The notes beneath the pieces are model-generated. The model worked only from the letters and a program-made list of their open reading frames with translations, ran no database searches and was not told the origin of the DNA. This document shows, piece after piece, positions 60,635-64,000 of a DNA stretch of 64,000 nucleotides (its first letter is position 1; the number at the start of each line of letters is the position of its first letter). This DNA comes from Butyrivibrio sp. Lineage in GTDB: Bacteria > Bacillota > Clostridia > Lachnospirales > Lachnospiraceae. Location of the stretch: contig SVFZ01000070.1 of the NCBI GenBank assembly GCA_015056585.1, forward strand, positions 1 to 64,000, in the 5' to 3' direction. The translations under genes were made by a program, and so were the position numbers.

Positions 60635-62020
60635 ATGAGTGAAGATTTGGAAAGCGCGGTGGAGGAGCTCCTTAAGAGAGCGGATGACAACAAGCCGATA
60701 GCTGTTAGTGACTGTGATAGTTTTTTGAACGATATTCCGAGGTTTACGGCAAAGCATGGGATGGAGGAGACTAAGAAGTTCCTTACATTTCTAGGAAATC
60801 CGGATGAGAATATGAAGATCATCCATGTGGCCGGAACCAACGGAAAAGGTTCGGTGTGCTGCTATATGCAGTCGGTGCTTTTAAAGGCAGGCTACCGGGT
60901 GGGACTTTTTACATCACCGCATCTGGTCAGGATAAATGAAAGGTTTTGCGTTGACGGCAAACCTATAAGTGATGGACTGTTTATTGAAATATTTATTGAG
61001 ACCTTAAGAAGAATTTGCGAATACAGGGAAGAAGGAGATTTTTATTTCCCTACATATTTTGAGTATCTCTTTTTTATGGCTATGATACTCTATGACGTAT
61101 ATCCTGTGGACTATCTGATACTGGAGACCGGACTGGGAGGAAGACTGGATGCAACCAATTCCGTAGAAAATCCTCAGGTCAGCGTAATAACTGAAATTGG
61201 TTATGACCATATGCAGTATCTGGGTGATACACTTGAGGAAATAGCATCAGAAAAGGCCGGTATAATAAAAAAGAATATTCCGGTAGTTTTCTTTGATAAA
61301 AGACAAGAGACTACCGAAGTAATAAAGAAAAAAGCTCTTGAGATGGATGCAAGAGCTATTACAGTAAAGAAAGAAGCAATCGAAAATCCGCGCATATGCG
61401 GTGAAAACAGTGGCAACAAACACATTGCTTTTTGTTTTAATTCCTTATATGATAAATATGTTGACCTTAACCTGTCGACTTTAGCCATGTACCAGACAGA
61501 AAATGCATCAATTGCCATTCAGGCTCTTGAAATCTTAAGGGATCAGGGAGCCGATATCTCTGAACTTGATATCAGAGAGGGACTTATCAGTGCGAAATGG
61601 GATGGCAGGATGGAAGAGATAAGGCCGGGAATTTTCGTTGATGGAGCTCATAATATTGACGGAATCAGTGCCTTTCTTGAAAGTACAGGGCAAATAGAAT
61701 GTGAGGGTAAGAAACTCCTTCTTTTTGGAGTGGCCTCAGACAAGCAGTATCCGGAAATTGTCAGGATGCTTCTTGAAAGCAGACAGTTTGCAGGCATTTA
61801 CGCAGCGGTTATGGATTCATACCGTTCTGTTTCGGTATCCGATATGAAGACGGCTTTTGAAGACGCCAAGGATGAACTGGGAATAATAGGTCTTCCTATT
61901 AAATATTACAGCGACGTTCGGGATGCGGTAACTGATATCATAACCATGAGAAAATCCGGAGATATAGTATTTGCAGCCGGATCTCTGTATCTTGTAGGAG
62001 AGATAAAGAGTTTTGTATAA
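60635..62020 (+). CDS. folC: Folylpolyglutamate synthase / dihydrofolate synthase
   Basis: A 461-residue Mur-ligase-like enzyme adding glutamate to (dihydro)folates. ATP site VAGTNGKGSVCCYMQSVL (about 70-87), TSPHLVRINERF, LETGLGGRLDATN, ITEIGYDHMQYLGDT, and DGAHNIDGI near residue 335. The N-terminal 30 residues are a small extension. Ribosome site weak (AAGG about ten bases away). The start lies just after the tandem repeats. With thyA and folA at 11 kb it adds to the folate theme, though not in the same operon. Confidence 0.94.
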   Translation: MSEDLESAVEELLKRADDNKPIAVSDCDSFLNDIPRFTAKHGMEETKKFLTFLGNPDENMKIIHVAGTNGKGSVCCYMQSVLLKAGYRVGLFTSPHLVRINERFCVDGKPISDGLFIEIFIETLRRICEYREEGDFYFPTYFEYLFFMAMILYDVYPVDYLILETGLGGRLDATNSVENPQVSVITEIGYDHMQYLGDTLEEIASEKAGIIKKNIPVVFFDKRQETTEVIKKKALEMDARAITVKKEAIENPRICGENSGNKHIAFCFNSLYDKYVDLNLSTLAMYQTENASIAIQALEILRDQGADISELDIREGLISAKWDGRMEEIRPGIFVDGAHNIDGISAFLESTGQIECEGKKLLLFGVASDKQYPEIVRMLLESRQFAGIYAAVMDSYRSVSVSDMKTAFEDAKDELGIIGLPIKYYSDVRDAVTDIITMRKSGDIVFAAGSLYLVGEIKSFV

Positions 62021-62107
62021 AGAGTTTTTGTATAGTTATTGTTCAAATGAAAAATGCGCACTAGGGTTCGTATTTCGTTAGAACAATTTTGAACTGAGGG
62101 GAAAAGA

Positions 62108-62272
62108 ATGATCAACTTTGAAGAGGAGCTTAAGAGATTTAAGCCCAGCCTTGAAATAGAAGATGTTGAAGACATTATATACAATCAGGATCTTGATGAT
62201 ATGTCTGATGTTCTTCTCAAAATGTTAAAAGAAGCCAAAGATACAGATAGTGACCAAAAGAGGACAAAGTAA
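62108..62272 (+). CDS. Small acidic protein of 54 residues
   Basis: Starts MINFEEELKRF and ends DSDQKRTK. Rich in Asp/Glu with amphipathic helix character. A good GAGGGG ribosome site lies about seven bases before the ATG, and the stop is two bases before the ATG of the zinc-ribbon TPR gene, which strongly suggests translational coupling and real expression. I do not recognise a family. Upstream, ATTGTTC/GAACAAT (62038-62044, 62081-62087) and GTTCAAA/TTTGAAC (62041-62047, 62088-62094) could form alternative hairpins. Confidence 0.7.
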   Translation: MINFEEELKRFKPSLEIEDVEDIIYNQDLDDMSDVLLKMLKEAKDTDSDQKRTK

Positions 62273-62274
62273 CA

Positions 62275-63693
62275 ATGAAGTGTTATCGTTGCGGGGCTGA
62301 GCTGGATAAAAGCGGCGTTTGTCCTTCTTGCGGAACAGACGTCAAATTATACAGAAAAACTGTATGTTTATCAAACGTTTTTTATAATGAAGCATTGGAA
62401 AAAGCCGGGGTTCGTGATATGACAGGAGCCGTGGCTTCGTTGCATAGGGCATTAAAACTGGATAAGAACAATATTGATGCCCGTAATCTCTTAGGGCTCA
62501 TTTATTTTGAGACAGGAGAGATGGTTGCGGCTCTTTCTGAGTGGGTTATAAGTAAGAACCTTCGTCCGGAGAACAATCTGGCCGACAGGTATATGGATAT
62601 GGTAAAAAACTCTCCTGCTCAGCTCGATACTATAAACCAGACCATCAAAAAATTTAATATTGCTCTTAATTACTGCCATCAGGATGGCCTTGATCTGGCA
62701 GTTATCCAGTTAAAGAAAGTGCTTTCCCTAAATCCGGGATTTGTAAAAGCACATCTTTTGCTTGCTCTTTTGTACCTAAAGGGCGGCAACTGGGATAGAG
62801 CCAAGATTGAATCACAAAAGACACTTAAGCTTGATACCGGAAATGTGATGGCCAAGCGCTATCTCAAAGAAGCTGACAGTATGCTTCTTCCGGGAGAGAG
62901 TGGCAAGCTTGTATCCGATATTGCCGCATCAGAGAGCGATGATGTCATCAGGTACAACAGTGGAAATGAAATGATCATTCAGCCGGTAAAGAAATCGGCA
63001 ATAACAAGAAGCGGCTCTATTTGGGGAATTGTCCTTGGAGCAGTTCTTGGTGTGGCGGCAGCGTACTTTCTTATACTTCCGCAGAGGATACAGCGTATTA
63101 ATAGCCTCAATCAGAGCAAGATTACTCAGATCAGTGAGGAATCCGATGCCAAGTCCGCACAGATCAAGGACTATGAACAGCAGATAAATACACTTAAGAC
63201 GCAGATAGAGGATCTCCAGACCAGAGTGACAGATTATGAAGGTGTGGACAGTACTTCTGCTGCAATGAATTCTCTTATGGATGCAGCTAATGTATATCTT
63301 ACTGATGCATCAGATATAGAAGGTATGACGGGAGCTCTTGAAAATCTTGACTTAACTGCCATAAGTGACTCTGTTTCACCTGAGTTTACAGGATTATATG
63401 ATACGCTGATGGAGCTTGTCGGCTCTGACCTTGCAGTATCTTACTATAATACCGGTTATGATGCATATAAGGCAGAGGATTATGAAACTGCAATTTCAAA
63501 TCTCTCCAAGGCTTATCAGTATGACAATACAAATGTAAATACAGTGTATTATCTGGCAAACTCCTATTACGCAAGCGGAGATATTGATAAGGCTAAGGCC
63601 ACATATGATGCTGTAATAACTAATTTCCCGGACACGCAGAGTGCATCTGCTGCGCAGACCAAGCTTGCGGAGATCAACAACTCCGGAAACTGA
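62275..63693 (+). CDS. Zinc-ribbon / TPR membrane protein
   Basis: A 472-residue protein: N-terminal zinc ribbon (C3, C6, C16, C19), cytosolic TPR repeats (about 35-200), a single membrane helix (about 248-269), an external coiled coil (about 272-322) and a C-terminal external TPR pair (about 395-470; AVSYYNTGYDAYKAEDYETAISNLSKAYQ). The layout fits a membrane scaffold that assembles proteins on both sides. The function is unknown. It is coupled to the 54-residue gene upstream and followed by a hairpin. Confidence 0.8.
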   Translation: MKCYRCGAELDKSGVCPSCGTDVKLYRKTVCLSNVFYNEALEKAGVRDMTGAVASLHRALKLDKNNIDARNLLGLIYFETGEMVAALSEWVISKNLRPENNLADRYMDMVKNSPAQLDTINQTIKKFNIALNYCHQDGLDLAVIQLKKVLSLNPGFVKAHLLLALLYLKGGNWDRAKIESQKTLKLDTGNVMAKRYLKEADSMLLPGESGKLVSDIAASESDDVIRYNSGNEMIIQPVKKSAITRSGSIWGIVLGAVLGVAAAYFLILPQRIQRINSLNQSKITQISEESDAKSAQIKDYEQQINTLKTQIEDLQTRVTDYEGVDSTSAAMNSLMDAANVYLTDASDIEGMTGALENLDLTAISDSVSPEFTGLYDTLMELVGSDLAVSYYNTGYDAYKAEDYETAISNLSKAYQYDNTNVNTVYYLANSYYASGDIDKAKATYDAVITNFPDTQSASAAQTKLAEINNSGN

Positions 63694-63709
63694 TTCCTGA
63701 ATCAATTTT

Positions 63710-63748
63710 CGGAAATTCGCAGTACGTGCGGATTTCCGGAATTCCTTT
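63710..63748 (+). terminator. Hairpin terminator
   Basis: CGGAAATTCGC (63710-63720) pairs with GCGGATTTCCG (63728-63738; one G-T pair) around seven bases, followed by GAATTCCTTTT. Confidence 0.6.
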
Positions 63749-63781
63749 TAAGAAGATTTATATTGCTAGACCAGGTTTGTT

Positions 63782-64000
63782 ATGATTAACTTTTCAGATT
63801 TGACTTTTATTTTCAGGTTTTTACCTGTATTCATATTGTTTTTTTATCTGACACCCGCCAAATACAGAAATTATACGCTCCTTTTGGGGAGTCTTATGTT
63901 CTATGCAGTGGGTGATCTTAAGCTGTTTCCTGTCCTTTTTATAGCTGTTATTGTGAATTATCTTTTTGCAAAGGCACTTCATGGCGGCGGAAGTAAAGTC
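63782..64000 (+). CDS. MBOAT-family O-acyltransferase, N-terminal part
   Basis: The first 73 codons of a membrane protein that runs off the window. The start MINFSDLTFIFRFLPVFILFF then YLTPAKYRNYTLLLGSLMFYAVGDLKLF matches the AlgI/DltB-like MBOAT opening (two helices, LFYAxG). Such enzymes O-acetylate exported polysaccharides or D-alanylate teichoic acids; the catalytic His lies beyond the window. Ribosome site weak. Confidence 0.8.
   Translation, partial: MINFSDLTFIFRFLPVFILFFYLTPAKYRNYTLLLGSLMFYAVGDLKLFPVLFIAVIVNYLFAKALHGGGSKV

Noticed and set aside
60476-60757. Minus-strand reading frame with a 12-residue HRLPA repeat
   Set aside because: The frame is open only because the 36-bp tandem repeats keep phase; it overlaps the folC start antisense, has no ribosome site, and the composition is not protein-like.

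Overview
This 64 kb window reads as ordinary chromosomal DNA of a low-to-mid GC Firmicute, most likely a Lachnospiraceae member of the Butyrivibrio/Pseudobutyrivibrio type. That assignment is inferred from the gene content: AddAB, TrkAH, a PurO-type IMP cyclohydrolase with a separate AICAR transformylase, a valS T-box, TPP and ZTP riboswitches, GH53 and GH13 glycosidases, many c-di-GMP proteins, and consensus sigma-A promoters with AAGGAGG ribosome sites. There is no phage, IS element, CRISPR array, rRNA or tRNA gene.

Layout. 1-9 kb: 3' end of rplA closed by a terminator, a CapA-type membrane phosphatase, trkA-trkH potassium uptake, an AEC transporter, a TraX-like membrane protein and a DUF3048 lipoprotein. 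9-16 kb: beta-CASP metallo-hydrolase, thyA, folA, a diacylglycerol-kinase-family lipid kinase, a DUF362 ferredoxin-like protein, a lipoprotein and a HAD phosphatase. 16-21 kb: a TPP-riboswitch-controlled thiamine operon thiW-thiM-thiE-thiD-thiC. 21-31 kb: BspA-type LRR protein, membrane GGDEF protein, GH13 glucosidase under a LacI/CcpA-like operator, an ABC exporter pair, and a GH53 endo-galactanase lipoprotein. 31-33 kb: ZTP riboswitch, purO and AICAR transformylase. 33-40 kb: FIST sensor plus soluble chemoreceptor, an ECF S-component divergent from an aberrant MocR regulator, and a GGDEF-EAL protein. 40-47 kb: addB-addA. 47-57 kb: SDR oxidoreductase, a second TPP riboswitch with thiT, hflX, asnA, an HPr-like protein, a nuclease-helicase fusion, a palindrome-rich intergenic region and a TPR-GGDEF protein. 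57-64 kb: T-box valS, a structured/repetitive gap, folC, a 54-residue small protein, a zinc-ribbon TPR membrane protein and the start of an MBOAT acyltransferase.

The genes connect in several ways. Thiamine is both made (16.6-21 kb) and imported (48.7 kb) under two separate TPP riboswitches. thyA, folA, folC and the 10-formyl-THF-dependent purine step form a folate/one-carbon theme, and the ZTP riboswitch upstream of purO is the sensor expected for 10-formyl-THF shortage. Three GGDEF-containing proteins imply active c-di-GMP signalling.

The least ordinary parts are: a MocR-type regulator lacking the PLP lysine and the aminotransferase C-terminus; a FIST-MCP pair that looks like a two-piece cytosolic chemoreceptor; two genes (thiT and the nuclease-helicase) whose Shine-Dalgarno is the 3' arm of a terminator-like hairpin; a 475-bp gap with tightly clustered perfect palindromes and DnaA-box-like sites; and a 290-bp gap between valS and folC with a 92-nt hairpin and 36-bp tandem repeats.
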